This document shows, in pieces, positions 8,610 to 17,592 of a stretch of DNA of 64,000 bases. The position numbers and the translations under genes were made by a program. Numbering within the stretch: position 1 is the stretch's first letter; each line of letters starts with the position of its first letter. The notes under the pieces are model-generated. The model had not been told where the DNA came from, did not search any database, and saw only the letters and a program-made list of their open reading frames with translations. The stretch is from the NCBI GenBank assembly GCA_964485405.1, contig CAZAJG010000001.1, positions 124,001 through 188,000 of the forward strand, given 5' to 3'. This DNA comes from CAKZNE01 sp964485405. GTDB lineage: Bacteria; Bacteroidota; Bacteroidia; Flavobacteriales; Schleiferiaceae.

Positions 8610-9590
8610 TTAAATGTACATAACAGCTTTAACTGCATCTATTACATCTTTGGCGTGTGGTAAAAACTCTTCCACTAAAGTAGGTGAGTAAGCCATAGGC
8701 GTATCAGATGTGGTCAGTCTTCTAACTGGAGCATCTAAATAGTCAAATGCTTCTCTCTGCACTACGTAGGTTACTTCTGTAGCAATAGAACCCAAAGGCC
8801 AAGCTTCCTCCAAAAACACCATTCGGTTGGTTTTTTTCACGGAGTTAATCACTGTATCATAATCTATAGGACGTACAGACCTTAAATCTATAATCTCACA
8901 GCTAATATTGTCTTTTGCCAATTCATCTGCCGCTTTGTAAGCTTCCTTTAAAATTTTACCGAAAGACACAATAGTTACATCTGTACCTTCTCTTACGATG
9001 TGCGCTTTACCGATTTCCAATAAATACTCTTCCTCTGGCACCTCTCCTTTATCTCCATACATCTGCTCGGATTCCATCACCAATACTGGATCGTTATCCC
9101 GAATCGCACTCTTCAATAATCCCTTCATATCGTAAGGATTAGAAGGAACAACCACTTTTAAACCAGGAGTGTTAGCATACCAGCTCTCAAAAGCTTGAGA
9201 GTGCGTAGCTCCTAACTGACCAGCTGAAGCCGTTGGCCCTCTAAAGGTGATGGGAACATTGAGTTGACCACCACTCATCTGATACATTTTTGCAGCATTG
9301 TTGATGATTTGATCAATCGCTACCAAAGAGAAGTTGAACGTCATGAACTCAATAATGGGCCTAAGACCATTCATTGCAGAACCTACTCCTATACCGGCAA
9401 AACCAAGTTCGGAAATGGGTGTATCAATAACTCTCTTAGCACCAAACTCATCCAGCATACCTTTTGACGCTTTGTAGGCACCATTATATTCAGCCACCTC
9501 TTCACCCATCAGGTAAATGCTTTCATCCCTCCTCATCTCCTCAGTCATTGCTTCGGCAACTGCTTCTCTAAACTGTATAATTCTACTCAT
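8610..9590 (-). CDS. pdhB: pyruvate dehydrogenase E1 component subunit beta
   Basis: This 326-residue protein is the beta subunit of the thiamine-diphosphate-dependent E1 that decarboxylates pyruvate for acetyl-CoA synthesis. The N-terminal MGEEVAEYNGAYKASKG and DTPISELGFAGIGVGSA (the Glu that activates the ThDP ring) are diagnostic, as are GPTASAGQLGATHSQ and the C-terminal SVRPIDYDTV and EEAWPLGSIATEV motifs. Length agrees with E1-beta proteins (about 325). The alpha subunit is not adjacent, a common arrangement in Flavobacteriales. It has its own promoter element and a clear terminator, so it looks monocistronic. Confidence 0.95.
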   Translation of the reverse strand: MSRIIQFREAVAEAMTEEMRRDESIYLMGEEVAEYNGAYKASKGMLDEFGAKRVIDTPISELGFAGIGVGSAMNGLRPIIEFMTFNFSLVAIDQIINNAAKMYQMSGGQLNVPITFRGPTASAGQLGATHSQAFESWYANTPGLKVVVPSNPYDMKGLLKSAIRDNDPVLVMESEQMYGDKGEVPEEEYLLEIGKAHIVREGTDVTIVSFGKILKEAYKAADELAKDNISCEIIDLRSVRPIDYDTVINSVKKTNRMVFLEEAWPLGSIATEVTYVVQREAFDYLDAPVRRLTTSDTPMAYSPTLVEEFLPHAKDVIDAVKAVMYI

Positions 9591-9616
9591 TATTCTGCTT
9601 AAATTTCAAACGAGCA

Positions 9617-9624
9617 CAAAAATA
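9617..9624 (-). promoter_or_regulatory. -7 element of the pdhB promoter
   Basis: On the minus strand this reads TATTTTTG, matching TAnnTTTG, 27 bases before the pdhB start. No clear TTG at the -33 distance was found, so the assignment is moderate. Confidence 0.5.
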
Positions 9625-9737
9625 GAAATTTATAAACACCTCTTTCATAAGCTCCAGCATTTCTGTTTTTGTCCGAGGCCTTTTTTAGACTATTTTCGCA
9701 GACTGTATCTATTTTTTGATCTATATATAATATAAAT

Positions 9738-10484
9738 ATGAAGGTATTAGTATGTATCAGTCATGTGCCTGATACCACTTCCAAGATTAATTTCACCAGT
9801 GATAACAAGGAGTTTGATAAAAATGGAGTTCAATTCGTTATCAATCCATATGATGAATTTGGTTTAACCAGAGCTATGTGGCTAAAGGAAAAAAATGGAG
9901 CTTCAGTAACCGTTGTGAATGTAGGAAAAGCGGAAACCGAACCTACTTTGAGAAAAGCTTTAGCTATTGGAGCTGATGACGCGATAAGAATCGATACGGA
10001 TCCTACCGATGGATTTTACGTAGCCTCTCAGATTTCTGAAGTGATAAAAGAAAATCAGTATGATCTAGTAATTGCAGGAAGAGAATCCATTGATTACAAT
10101 GGTGGCCAGGTGCCAGGTATGATTGCGGCTATATTAAACTGGCCATTTATAAACGCCTGTGTGGGTTTAGAATTGGACGGAAATAACGCTAGCCTTATTC
10201 GTGAGATTGATGGCGGAAAAGAAAAACTTTCGGCCGGATTACCACTCATTGTTGGTGGACAGAAAGGATTGGTAGAAGAAAAAGATCTCAGAATTCCGAA
10301 TATGAGAGGAATTATGAGTGCACGTACCAAACCATTACAAGTAAGACCAGCTTCGGAAGCAAATGTAAAAACGAGCGTTGGAACATTTGAAAAGCCAGCC
10401 GCTAAAAGTGCTGTAAAGATGGTAGATGCTGAAAATGTAAATGAACTAGTTGATCTTTTACATAACGAGGCCAAAGCGATTTAA
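9738..10484 (+). CDS. etfB: electron transfer flavoprotein subunit beta
   Basis: A 248-residue ETF beta subunit. With the alpha subunit it forms a heterodimer carrying FAD and AMP that passes electrons from acyl-CoA dehydrogenases to the quinone pool. Seen: N-terminal MKVLVCISHVPDTTSKI, the NPYDEFGLTRA segment, the DLVIAGRESIDYNGGQVPG stretch typical of the AMP-binding region, and the LRIPNMRGIMSARTKP linker. It is directly followed by etfA after 21 bases, the usual operon. The start ATG follows an AT-rich stretch without a Shine-Dalgarno sequence. Confidence 0.95.
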   Translation: MKVLVCISHVPDTTSKINFTSDNKEFDKNGVQFVINPYDEFGLTRAMWLKEKNGASVTVVNVGKAETEPTLRKALAIGADDAIRIDTDPTDGFYVASQISEVIKENQYDLVIAGRESIDYNGGQVPGMIAAILNWPFINACVGLELDGNNASLIREIDGGKEKLSAGLPLIVGGQKGLVEEKDLRIPNMRGIMSARTKPLQVRPASEANVKTSVGTFEKPAAKSAVKMVDAENVNELVDLLHNEAKAI

Positions 10485-10505
10485 TAAATCTTTAAAAAAC
10501 TTAAA

Positions 10506-11474
10506 ATGTCTGTATTAGTATATTTAGAAAGCTGGGAAGGTAAGTTTAAGAAGAACACTTTTGAAGCCGCTCAGTATGCCGCAAAAGTGGCCGAAGCAAT
10601 GGGAACCGAAGCTATTGGTGTAGCTTTTGGGAATTTAGAAGATGATGCTTCAATCATAGGTAAATATGGTGTTGGAAAAGTAAGACACGTTTCTGGATCA
10701 GATTTTGAAAATTTTGACAACCACAAATTGGCTCATGCTATGCACAGCATTGCTGGAGAGCATGGAGCAAATACAGTTATAATTAGTGGAACGTTCAATG
10801 GTAAAGCCATTGCCCCTATTTTATCTATTAAAATGGATGCGGGTTTAGTTACCAATGTCCTTAGTTTACCATCATCGGTAAGCCCACTTACCGTTCAGAG
10901 AAGTGTGTTTTCAAGCAAAGGTTTGGTAGACTATTCAACAGAGGCTGAAAACCGTGTAATATCCTTTATTCCAAATGCTATTGGTGTAGAAGAGGGTGAA
11001 GGAAGTGCAGAGGTTTCATCAGCAAATATGGCTGCTATGGACACTCCTACTGTAACTGTAAACGAAGTTGATCGCGTAAAAGGAAAGATTCCGTTACCCG
11101 AAGCGGAAAGAGTAGTATCTGCTGGCAGAGGCTTAAAAGGGCCTGAAAACTGGGGAATGGTAGAAGAATTAGCCGAAGTACTGGAAGCAGGTACAGCTTG
11201 CTCTAAACCCGTATCAGATATGGGGTGGAGACCTCATACAGAACACGTTGGTCAGACTGGAATTGCGATTAATCCTGATCTATATATTGCTATTGGTATC
11301 TCTGGAGCGATTCAACACTTAGCAGGTGTGAGTAACTCTAAAGTAATCGTAGCCATAAATAATGATCCTGAAGCTCCATTCTTTAAAGCTGCTGATTATG
11401 GAATTGTAGGTGATGCTTTTGATGTTGTTCCTAAATTGACTCAAGCGATCCGCGATTTCAAAGCCAACAATTAA
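10506..11474 (+). CDS. etfA: electron transfer flavoprotein subunit alpha
   Basis: A 322-residue ETF alpha subunit. The C-terminal FAD-binding domain is clear: GRGLKGPENW at about residues 201-210, then HTEHVGQTGIAINPDLYIA and GISGAIQHLAGV, and NNDPEAPFFKAADYGIVGDA near the end. Together these are the ETF-alpha signature. The N-terminal domain pairs with EtfB, encoded just upstream. The stop codon shares one base with the next gene (TAATG), so etfB, etfA and the bifunctional-nuclease gene form one operon. Confidence 0.95.
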   Translation: MSVLVYLESWEGKFKKNTFEAAQYAAKVAEAMGTEAIGVAFGNLEDDASIIGKYGVGKVRHVSGSDFENFDNHKLAHAMHSIAGEHGANTVIISGTFNGKAIAPILSIKMDAGLVTNVLSLPSSVSPLTVQRSVFSSKGLVDYSTEAENRVISFIPNAIGVEEGEGSAEVSSANMAAMDTPTVTVNEVDRVKGKIPLPEAERVVSAGRGLKGPENWGMVEELAEVLEAGTACSKPVSDMGWRPHTEHVGQTGIAINPDLYIAIGISGAIQHLAGVSNSKVIVAINNDPEAPFFKAADYGIVGDAFDVVPKLTQAIRDFKANN

Positions 11475-12082
11475 TGAATCGTATTCGACTTAGCATTAAG
11501 GGTTTGTCTTATAGTCAAACCCAATCCGGTGCATACGCATTGGTTTTAGGAGAAGAAGATGGGGAAAGAAGGCTACCTATCATTATAGGAGGTTTTGAGG
11601 CTCAATCTATAGCTGTTGCTTTAGAAAAAGATGTAAACCCTCCTCGCCCACTTACCCACGACTTATTCAAAAACTTTGCAGATACTTACGGTGTTACAGT
11701 CAAAGAAGTTATAATTCACAAACTACAGGATGGTGTATTTTTCTCCATCCTGGTTTGTGAAAAAGATGGTCAGGAGCAAATTTTGGATGCTCGAACATCC
11801 GATGCAGTTGCCTTAGCCATTCGTTTTAAAAGTCCTATTTTCACCTATAAAGAAATTTTGGACAAAGCAGGAGTCATCTTAAAGGAAGGACAAGAAACCA
11901 CTCCCGCAACTCAACCCGAAACTGAAAAAGAGGATGTTAAATCCTCAAAACCTGTCAACGAATCTCTATCGGAAAAAAACGTTAGCGATTTACATAAACT
12001 CATGGGTCAAGCTGTAAAAGATGAAAATTACGAGTTAGCTGCTCGAATTCGAGATGAGATTGATAAACGCGAAGCTTCCTGA
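11474..12082 (+). CDS. bifunctional nuclease family protein (DUF151 plus UVR motif)
   Basis: A 202-residue protein. Residues 1-130 form a DUF151/BFN domain: GEEDGERRLPIIIGGFEAQSIA, then HDLFKNF and LDARTSDAVALAIRFKSPIF. The C-terminal 35 residues (LHKLMGQAVKDENYELAARIRDEI) form a UvrB/UvrC-type interaction motif. BFN proteins have been reported to degrade nucleic acids in some organisms, but the role in Bacteroidota is unproven. A low-complexity linker rich in Thr, Glu and Pro joins the two parts. The start overlaps the etfA stop by one base. It is co-oriented with the nucleoside transporter. Confidence 0.88.
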   Translation: MNRIRLSIKGLSYSQTQSGAYALVLGEEDGERRLPIIIGGFEAQSIAVALEKDVNPPRPLTHDLFKNFADTYGVTVKEVIIHKLQDGVFFSILVCEKDGQEQILDARTSDAVALAIRFKSPIFTYKEILDKAGVILKEGQETTPATQPETEKEDVKSSKPVNESLSEKNVSDLHKLMGQAVKDENYELAARIRDEIDKREAS

Positions 12083-12110
12083 TTTAAGAACTTCCAAAAA
12101 CTACCCCAAT

Positions 12111-13808
12111 ATGGCTCAGGCTAAATCTTTTCTTTTCTTACTTTTTGCTTTACTTAGTCTATCCGTTTTGGGGCAAGAAAACGCCTCTGCCAAATGGTCC
12201 TTTAAAAGTATAACTGATATTGAAGGCTCTGAAATAATAGCCATAGATAGCTCCGATTATCTAATTATCGATAAAGAAGGGAAGTTTGAATATAGCTTAA
12301 AAGCGAAGAATAGCCTATTTGCGCAAGGTGCATGGGTGAGAACCCCTTCTAACCTTGTCTTTTCTTATTCTAAACCAATAGATACGGTTCGCAGCTATTT
12401 GGTTATAACCGAAAACGACACGGCTCTCACCTTAAATGAAGGAAACACACTCTTCCATTTCTCAAAAAAGCTTCCAGTTAAAATCAATCCTTACGACTTT
12501 AAAAGCACCTCTGTTAGCCTAAGTTCTATTTTACGGGGCATTTTAGGATTAACGGTACTGGTTTTTATCGCTTTTATATTTTCCTCAAAACGAAAAAAAA
12601 TTAACTGGTGGTTGGTATTAAAAGGCCTTGTTATTCAGGTAATATTTGCTCTAGCTATATTAAAAGTAGAATGGGTTAGAATTGCTTTTGAATGGGTTTC
12701 TCAAATGTTTGTAACTGTACTAAGTTTTACAGATGCTGGCTCTGATTTCTTATTTGGATCTTTAGTAGACACCACCCAATCCTGGGGCTACATTTTCGCC
12801 TTTAAAGTGCTACCTACCGTAGTTTTCTTTTCTGCATTAACCAGTTTATTTTTCTATTTAGGCATTATTCAAAAACTGGTTTATGCTTTCGCTTGGATTA
12901 TGAAAAGGACTTTAAAGCTTTCAGGTGCAGAAAGCTTGGCCGCTGCGGGTAATGTTTTCTTAGGACAAACGGAATCACCTTTATTAGTAAAGCCCTACAT
13001 CGGCAAAATGACAAAATCGGAAATTTTGTGCTTAATGTGTGGAGGCATGGCCACCATTGCTGGTGGAGTTTTGGCCGCCTACATTGGCTTTTTAGGAGGA
13101 AGCGACCCTGAGCAACAGTTGTTCTTCGCAGAACACCTTTTGGCGGCATCACTCATGAGCGCTCCAGCTGCAATTGTAGCGGCTAAGATTTTACGTCCGG
13201 AAACACAGGAGTTTGATGAGAGTATGCGAATGGAAGATATCAATGTGGGTTCAAGTGCTCTTGAAGCGGTAGCTAATGGAACCACAGATGGGCTTAAATT
13301 GGCACTTAATGTAGGGGCTATGCTTCTTGTGTTTACAGCCTTAATGTATATGGGTAATTATATTTTAAGTGATATTATTGGCCATTATACAGGTTTGAAC
13401 GACTGGGTAGTGAGTACCACAAGTGGACAATACTCTGGATTCTCGTTTCAGTTCATCCTTGGTTACATTCTGGCTCCATTAACCTGGTTGATGGGTGTAG
13501 CCAGTGAAGACACCGTTTTAGTAGGTCAGCTTTTAGGAGAAAAAACCATTTTGAATGAGTTTTATGCTTACGCCAGTTTAGGGGATTTGGTTCAATCTGG
13601 AAAATTTGCTTCTTCTAAATCCATCGTTATTGCTACCTATATTTTATGCGGGTTTGCCAATTTCGCAAGCATAGGTATCCAAATTGGAGGAATTGGATCT
13701 ATTGCACCTTCTCGAAGATCAGACTTAGCTAAGCTAGGTTTTCAGGCTTTAATTGGAGGCACACTCGCCTCCTTGTTTACTGCAGTAATTGTGGGAATGT
13801 TGATCTGA
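12111..13808 (+). CDS. NupC/CNT-family nucleoside transporter with secreted N-terminal domain
   Basis: A 565-residue concentrative nucleoside transporter: uptake of nucleosides across the inner membrane driven by H+ or Na+. The transporter part starts at about residue 150 and contains GNVFLGQTESPLLVKPYI, CLMCGGMATIAGGVLAAYIGFLG, and the later GYILAPLTWLMGV and CGFANFASIGIQIGGIG signatures. Unusually for E. coli-type NupC, but common in Bacteroidota, about 140 residues with a signal peptide (MAQAKSFLFLLFALLSLSVLGQ) precede it. I chose the ATG at 12111 because it opens that signal peptide; an earlier in-frame ATG at 12054 lies inside the previous gene. It precedes thyA and folA, a nucleotide-supply neighbourhood. 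Confidence 0.88.
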   Translation: MAQAKSFLFLLFALLSLSVLGQENASAKWSFKSITDIEGSEIIAIDSSDYLIIDKEGKFEYSLKAKNSLFAQGAWVRTPSNLVFSYSKPIDTVRSYLVITENDTALTLNEGNTLFHFSKKLPVKINPYDFKSTSVSLSSILRGILGLTVLVFIAFIFSSKRKKINWWLVLKGLVIQVIFALAILKVEWVRIAFEWVSQMFVTVLSFTDAGSDFLFGSLVDTTQSWGYIFAFKVLPTVVFFSALTSLFFYLGIIQKLVYAFAWIMKRTLKLSGAESLAAAGNVFLGQTESPLLVKPYIGKMTKSEILCLMCGGMATIAGGVLAAYIGFLGGSDPEQQLFFAEHLLAASLMSAPAAIVAAKILRPETQEFDESMRMEDINVGSSALEAVANGTTDGLKLALNVGAMLLVFTALMYMGNYILSDIIGHYTGLNDWVVSTTSGQYSGFSFQFILGYILAPLTWLMGVASEDTVLVGQLLGEKTILNEFYAYASLGDLVQSGKFASSKSIVIATYILCGFANFASIGIQIGGIGSIAPSRRSDLAKLGFQALIGGTLASLFTAVIVGMLI

Positions 13809-13861
13809 TCCTATTTTCAACAAAATGTGTATAAAATACCCTAGCGTCAATCGTTTACCGC

Positions 13862-13892
13862 TTGATTCTTATACCGCATCAAAATATCTTTG
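13862..13892 (+). promoter_or_regulatory. promoter of thyA
   Basis: TTG (13862-13864), 20 bases, then TATCTTTG (13885-13892). This matches the Bacteroidota consensus and lies 41 bases before the thyA ATG. Confidence 0.75.
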
Positions 13893-13933
13893 AAGCTTTA
13901 GAATAATAGTGGTTATAAAACAATGGTTTCGAT

Positions 13934-14839
13934 ATGAAGCAGTATCATGATTTAATGCAAAGGGTGCTCGATGAAGGAGTTCAAAAGGGAGACCGCACAG
14001 GAACAGGAACCCTTTCCGTTTTTGGCCACCAAATGCGGTTCAATCTGCAAGACGGATTTCCATTGGTAACCACTAAAAAAGTTCACCTCAAATCTATCGT
14101 ACACGAATTGCTATGGTTTCTTCAAGGCGATACAAACATTAAATACCTGGTAGAAAATGGCGTAAACATTTGGAACGATTGGCCTTACCAGAGCTATTTA
14201 AAGCAAAATAACTTAGAAAATCAATATCCAAAGTACTCCAGGGAGTGGAAGGATCAAATGAAAGAGTTTGTTCAAAGAATTAAAGAGGATCAGACTTTTG
14301 CGGATCAATATGGTGAATTAGGTCCTGTTTATGGAAGACAGTGGCGCAACTTTGAAGGTGTTGATCAGATTTCTCAACTTTTAAATGATATTAAAACCAA
14401 CCCAAATTCCAGACGACTTCTTGTATCGGCTTGGAACCCAAAAGAAATTCCGATAATGGCTAAATCGGGTTTACCACCCTGTCACACCATTTTTCAATTT
14501 TATGTGGCGAATGGAAAACTAAGTTGCCAACTCTATCAAAGAAGTGCAGATATATTTTTGGGTGTTCCGTTCAATATTGCATCGTATGCTTTGTTAACGA
14601 TGATGATTGCTCAAGTATGTGATCTAGACTATGGGGACTTTGTGCATACCTTTGGAGATGCTCATCTTTACAACAATCATTTAGATCAAACCCATGAGCA
14701 ATTGAGTCGTAAATTAAGAGCTCTACCGGAAATGAAAATTAACCCTTCGGTGAAAAGCTTGTTTGATTTTAAATACGAAGATTTTGAGCTAGTTGGCTAC
14801 GATCCTCATCCTCCAATTAAAGCTATAGTAGCTGTTTGA
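13934..14839 (+). CDS. thyA: thymidylate synthase
   Basis: A 301-residue thymidylate synthase that methylates dUMP to dTMP using methylenetetrahydrofolate. Seen: GDRTGTGT at about residues 19-26, the catalytic-Cys motif LPPCHTIFQFYV, the following QLYQRSADIFLGVPFNIASYALL, and HTFGDAHLYNNHLDQ near the C-terminus, all invariant family blocks. Length is slightly above the 264-residue E. coli enzyme because of an insert at about residues 80-115. It is followed by folA, which regenerates the folate cofactor, after 147 bases. Confidence 0.97.
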   Translation: MKQYHDLMQRVLDEGVQKGDRTGTGTLSVFGHQMRFNLQDGFPLVTTKKVHLKSIVHELLWFLQGDTNIKYLVENGVNIWNDWPYQSYLKQNNLENQYPKYSREWKDQMKEFVQRIKEDQTFADQYGELGPVYGRQWRNFEGVDQISQLLNDIKTNPNSRRLLVSAWNPKEIPIMAKSGLPPCHTIFQFYVANGKLSCQLYQRSADIFLGVPFNIASYALLTMMIAQVCDLDYGDFVHTFGDAHLYNNHLDQTHEQLSRKLRALPEMKINPSVKSLFDFKYEDFELVGYDPHPPIKAIVAV

Positions 14840-14986
14840 TACAAAAATATTTCTTCAACTCTGTTGTTCAACCTCTGTTTTTAGATTCAAATAATTTTTA
14901 TTTTTAAGGATCATAAAAGATACTAATCCAAACAAGTCTTCTTATTTTACCTTGGGGAGGGAAACAGAAAACTAATATTACCAAGC

Positions 14987-15472
14987 ATGAATTTAACGCT
15001 AATTGCAGCCATGTCTAAGAACAGAGTTATCGGTAAGGATAACGACTTAATATGGCACCTTCCAAAGGATTTAAAACACTTTAAAACTCTTACCTCTGGT
15101 CATCATATAATCATGGGTAGAAAAACATATGAAAGTGTAGGAAAACCCCTTCCCAAACGAACAAACATTATTGTTACCCGTCAAAAAAATTATGAAGCAC
15201 CGGGTTGTATAATTGTACATACCTTAGAAGAAGCTATTAACAAAGCAAGTGGCGATAGTAAACCATTTATTGTTGGTGGAGCTGAGATTTACAAGCAGTC
15301 CATCAAATATGCCAACAGCATAGAACTTACACTCATTCATAAAGAATTTGAAGGCGATAGCTATTTCCCTGAAGTAGATCTAAAAAAATGGGAAGAAGTA
15401 AAACGTGAACACCATGAGCCAGATGAGAAAAATGCTCAGGCTATGGACTTTATAACCTACAAAAAAAGATAA
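14987..15472 (+). CDS. folA: dihydrofolate reductase
   Basis: A 161-residue NADPH-dependent dihydrofolate reductase. The N-terminal LIAAMSKNRVIGKDNDLIWHLPKDLKHFK block carries the substrate-binding acidic residue and Trp. MGRKTYESVGKPLP and FIVGGAEIYKQSI are the cofactor-binding blocks. Length equals the usual chromosomal enzyme. It follows thyA, whose product consumes the reduced folate, so the pair works in one cycle. It converges on clpX; the two stops are 12 bases apart and share a hairpin. Confidence 0.96.
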   Translation: MNLTLIAAMSKNRVIGKDNDLIWHLPKDLKHFKTLTSGHHIIMGRKTYESVGKPLPKRTNIIVTRQKNYEAPGCIIVHTLEEAINKASGDSKPFIVGGAEIYKQSIKYANSIELTLIHKEFEGDSYFPEVDLKKWEEVKREHHEPDEKNAQAMDFITYKKR

Positions 15473-15475
15473 AAA

Positions 15476-15498
15476 AAAGCAGCTTAAGAAGCTGCTTT
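15476..15498. terminator. shared folA/clpX terminator hairpin overlapping the clpX stop
   Basis: AAAGCAGCTT (15476-15485) and AAGCTGCTTT (15489-15498) form a perfect 10-bp stem with a 3-base loop. On the minus strand it is followed by a long T-run, so it is mainly the clpX terminator. The stem includes the last clpX codons and its stop. On the + strand it follows the folA stop with a weaker T-rich tail. Confidence 0.85.
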
Positions 15499-16722
15499 CA
15501 ATTCTTTTAAGGACATTTTCTCCATTTTCTGAGAAGCATATTCCTTATCTACTTTTAAAGATTGTTCTCCTTCAACGCTAGGCAATTCAAACATAGCATC
15601 TGTGAGTATGGTTTCTATAATGGAACGTAAACCTCTTGCTCCAAGCTTATATTCCATAGCTTTTTCTACAACATAATCAATCGCACCTTCCTCAAAGTCC
15701 AACTTCACTTTATCTAGCTCTAAGAGATGCATATATTGTTTAATAATAGCATTCTTAGGCTCGGTTAGGATCGATTTCAATGTTTCCTTATCCAATGGGT
15801 TAAGGTGAGTTAGTACCGGTATACGGCCAATCAATTCTGGTATTAAACCAAACGATTTTAAATCTTGAGGGGCAATATACTTTAGCATATTTCCTCCATC
15901 GTAGTCTTCTCTCTCTTTGGAGCTGTGAAAGCCTACAGACTTAGTATTTAAGCGTTTTGCAATATGTCTTTTAATCCCATCAAAAGCACCACCAGCAACA
16001 AAAAGTATATTGGATGTGTCTACCTCGATAAACTTTTGATCCGGATGCTTTCTTCCTCCTTGAGGCGGAACATTTACTTTGGTTCCTTCTAGCAACTTTA
16101 ACAAGGCTTGTTGAACTCCTTCTCCACTAACATCTCTAGTAATAGAAGGGTTATCGCTCTTTCTACTGATCTTATCCACTTCATCAATAAAGATGATCCC
16201 TCTTTCAGCCGCCTTCAAATCGTAATTCGCAGCTTGAAGTAATCGCGTTAAAATGCTCTCTACATCTTCACCAACATAACCCGCTTCGGTGAATACAGTA
16301 GCATCTACAATAGTAAAGGGTACATTTAACATTCTGGCAATGGTACGAGCGAGTAAGGTTTTTCCCGTACCGGTTTCCCCCACCAACATAATGTTTGATT
16401 TTTCAATCTCAACATCATCCGTGGTAGTATTCGTTAATCTTTTGTAGTGATTGTATACGGCTACGGCAAGTATCTTTTTTGCTTCATCTTGCCCTATAAC
16501 ATACTGATCAAGAAACTCTTTGATTTCAATGGGCTTTATCAAACGTAAAGATTTTGATAAATCTTTTTTGTCCTTTAAGTCCATTTCTTCCACCACTATA
16601 CCATGTGCTTGGCGAATACAATGATCACAAATATGACCGTTAATACCCGCTATCAAAACATTGGTATCCTTCTTTTCCCTTCCGCAAAAGGAGCAGTTCA
16701 AGTTTTCTTTTTTATTACTCAT
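15484..16722 (-). CDS. clpX: ATP-dependent Clp protease ATP-binding subunit ClpX
   Basis: A 412-residue AAA+ unfoldase that recognises tagged proteins and feeds them to ClpP. The N-terminal zinc-binding domain has CSFC at residues 10-13 and CDHC at about 33-36. Walker A is GETGTGKT, Walker B is IIFIDEVDKI, and the pore region and sensor motifs (ISRKSDN, SGEGVQQALLKLLEGT, GARGLRSIIE) are intact. Length matches ClpX. It lies downstream of clpP on the minus strand, with a strong hairpin between them and a TATTTTTG element of its own, so it can be transcribed independently. Confidence 0.97.
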   Translation of the reverse strand: MSNKKENLNCSFCGREKKDTNVLIAGINGHICDHCIRQAHGIVVEEMDLKDKKDLSKSLRLIKPIEIKEFLDQYVIGQDEAKKILAVAVYNHYKRLTNTTTDDVEIEKSNIMLVGETGTGKTLLARTIARMLNVPFTIVDATVFTEAGYVGEDVESILTRLLQAANYDLKAAERGIIFIDEVDKISRKSDNPSITRDVSGEGVQQALLKLLEGTKVNVPPQGGRKHPDQKFIEVDTSNILFVAGGAFDGIKRHIAKRLNTKSVGFHSSKEREDYDGGNMLKYIAPQDLKSFGLIPELIGRIPVLTHLNPLDKETLKSILTEPKNAIIKQYMHLLELDKVKLDFEEGAIDYVVEKAMEYKLGARGLRSIIETILTDAMFELPSVEGEQSLKVDKEYASQKMEKMSLKELKAAS

Positions 16723-16747
16723 AAATTATAAGTAGCTAATGAAGATA

Positions 16748-16755
16748 CAAAAATA
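16748..16755 (-). promoter_or_regulatory. -7 element of a clpX promoter
   Basis: On the minus strand this reads TATTTTTG, 26 bases before the clpX start and directly after the clpP terminator hairpin. No clear TTG at -33; the hairpin occupies that position. Confidence 0.5.
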
Positions 16756-16756
16756 G

Positions 16757-16793
16757 TAAATCCGTGTGGCGCTAACACAGCCACACGGATTTA
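16757..16793 (-). terminator. terminator/attenuator hairpin between clpP and clpX
   Basis: A perfect 14-bp inverted repeat (16757-16770 with 16780-16793), GC-rich in the middle, with a 9-base loop. It begins 29 bases after the clpP stop. On the minus strand the tail is ACTATTTTTG, which doubles as the clpX -7 element. Confidence 0.8.
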
Positions 16794-16822
16794 ACCTAAT
16801 AGTCTTTATCGATAAACTTAGA

Positions 16823-17497
16823 TTAGTCTTGCTTTCTTTTTGCTTGCAAAACCTCGTCTATCATTCCGTATTCTTTCGCTTCCGAAGAGCTCATCCAGTA
16901 ATCTCTATCCGAATCCCCTTCAACCTTTTCGAATTCTTGTCCAGAGTGATTCGCTATAATACGATACAACTCTTCTTTCATTTTAAGCACCTCTTTTACG
17001 GCAATCTCCATGTCACTAGCCTGTCCCTGAGCACCGCTCATAGGTTGGTGAATCATCACACGACTATGACGCAAAGCAGAACGCTTGCCTGCTGCACCTG
17101 CACAAAGTAAAACGGCCCCCATAGAAGCAGCCATTCCAGTACAGATAGTAGCTACATCCGGGTTTACCAACTGCATAGTATCATAAATACCTAAGCCAGC
17201 ATAAACTGAACCACCAGGGCTATTTAGGTAAATCTGAATATCTTTTTTAGAATCAACCGACTCTAAAAACAGGAGCTGTGCTTGAACGATATTAGCTATT
17301 TGATCATTAATACCTGTTCCTAGAAAAATGATTCTATCCATCATCAAACGAGAAAAAACGTCCATTTGAGCAACGTTTAACTGCCTTTCTTCGATGATAT
17401 AAGGTGTTAGCGAAGAATCAATGTAGTGCCCCAAGTGCATAGAATTGATTCCTTTATCTTTTATAGCGAACTTTTGAAATTCTTTATTAAAATCCAT
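16823..17497 (-). CDS. clpP: ATP-dependent Clp protease proteolytic subunit ClpP
   Basis: A 224-residue serine protease subunit forming the ClpP tetradecamer that works with ClpX. The catalytic Ser is in CTGMAASMGAVLLCAG, the catalytic His in RVMIHQPMSGAQG, and the Asp in the VEGDSDRDYWMSSSEAKEYGMID block. NSPGGSVYAGLGIYDTM is the oligomer/substrate strand. The N-terminal about 20 residues (up to the YIIEERQL region) include the expected propeptide-like extension. It sits between trigger factor and clpX in the classical tig-clpP-clpX order. Confidence 0.97.
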   Translation of the reverse strand: MDFNKEFQKFAIKDKGINSMHLGHYIDSSLTPYIIEERQLNVAQMDVFSRLMMDRIIFLGTGINDQIANIVQAQLLFLESVDSKKDIQIYLNSPGGSVYAGLGIYDTMQLVNPDVATICTGMAASMGAVLLCAGAAGKRSALRHSRVMIHQPMSGAQGQASDMEIAVKEVLKMKEELYRIIANHSGQEFEKVEGDSDRDYWMSSSEAKEYGMIDEVLQAKRKQD

Positions 17498-17527
17498 TGA
17501 AATAATTTTTTAGAAAAGTAAACAAAA

Positions 17528-17551
17528 ATGGCTCGACAAGTATCGAGCCAT
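17528..17551 (-). terminator. terminator after tig
   Basis: ATGGCTCGA (17528-17536) pairs perfectly with TCGAGCCAT (17543-17551) around 6 bases. On the minus strand it is followed by TTTTTG, 42 bases after the tig stop. Confidence 0.8.
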
Positions 17552-17592
17552 CTTCATTTTATATGACAAAAGTTCCGAAATCTTAAGATTTC

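Noticed and set aside
12054..12110. Start of the nucleoside transporter at 12054
   Set aside because: This stretch is within the end of the bifunctional-nuclease gene and does not resemble a signal peptide; the ATG at 12111 opens a proper one.
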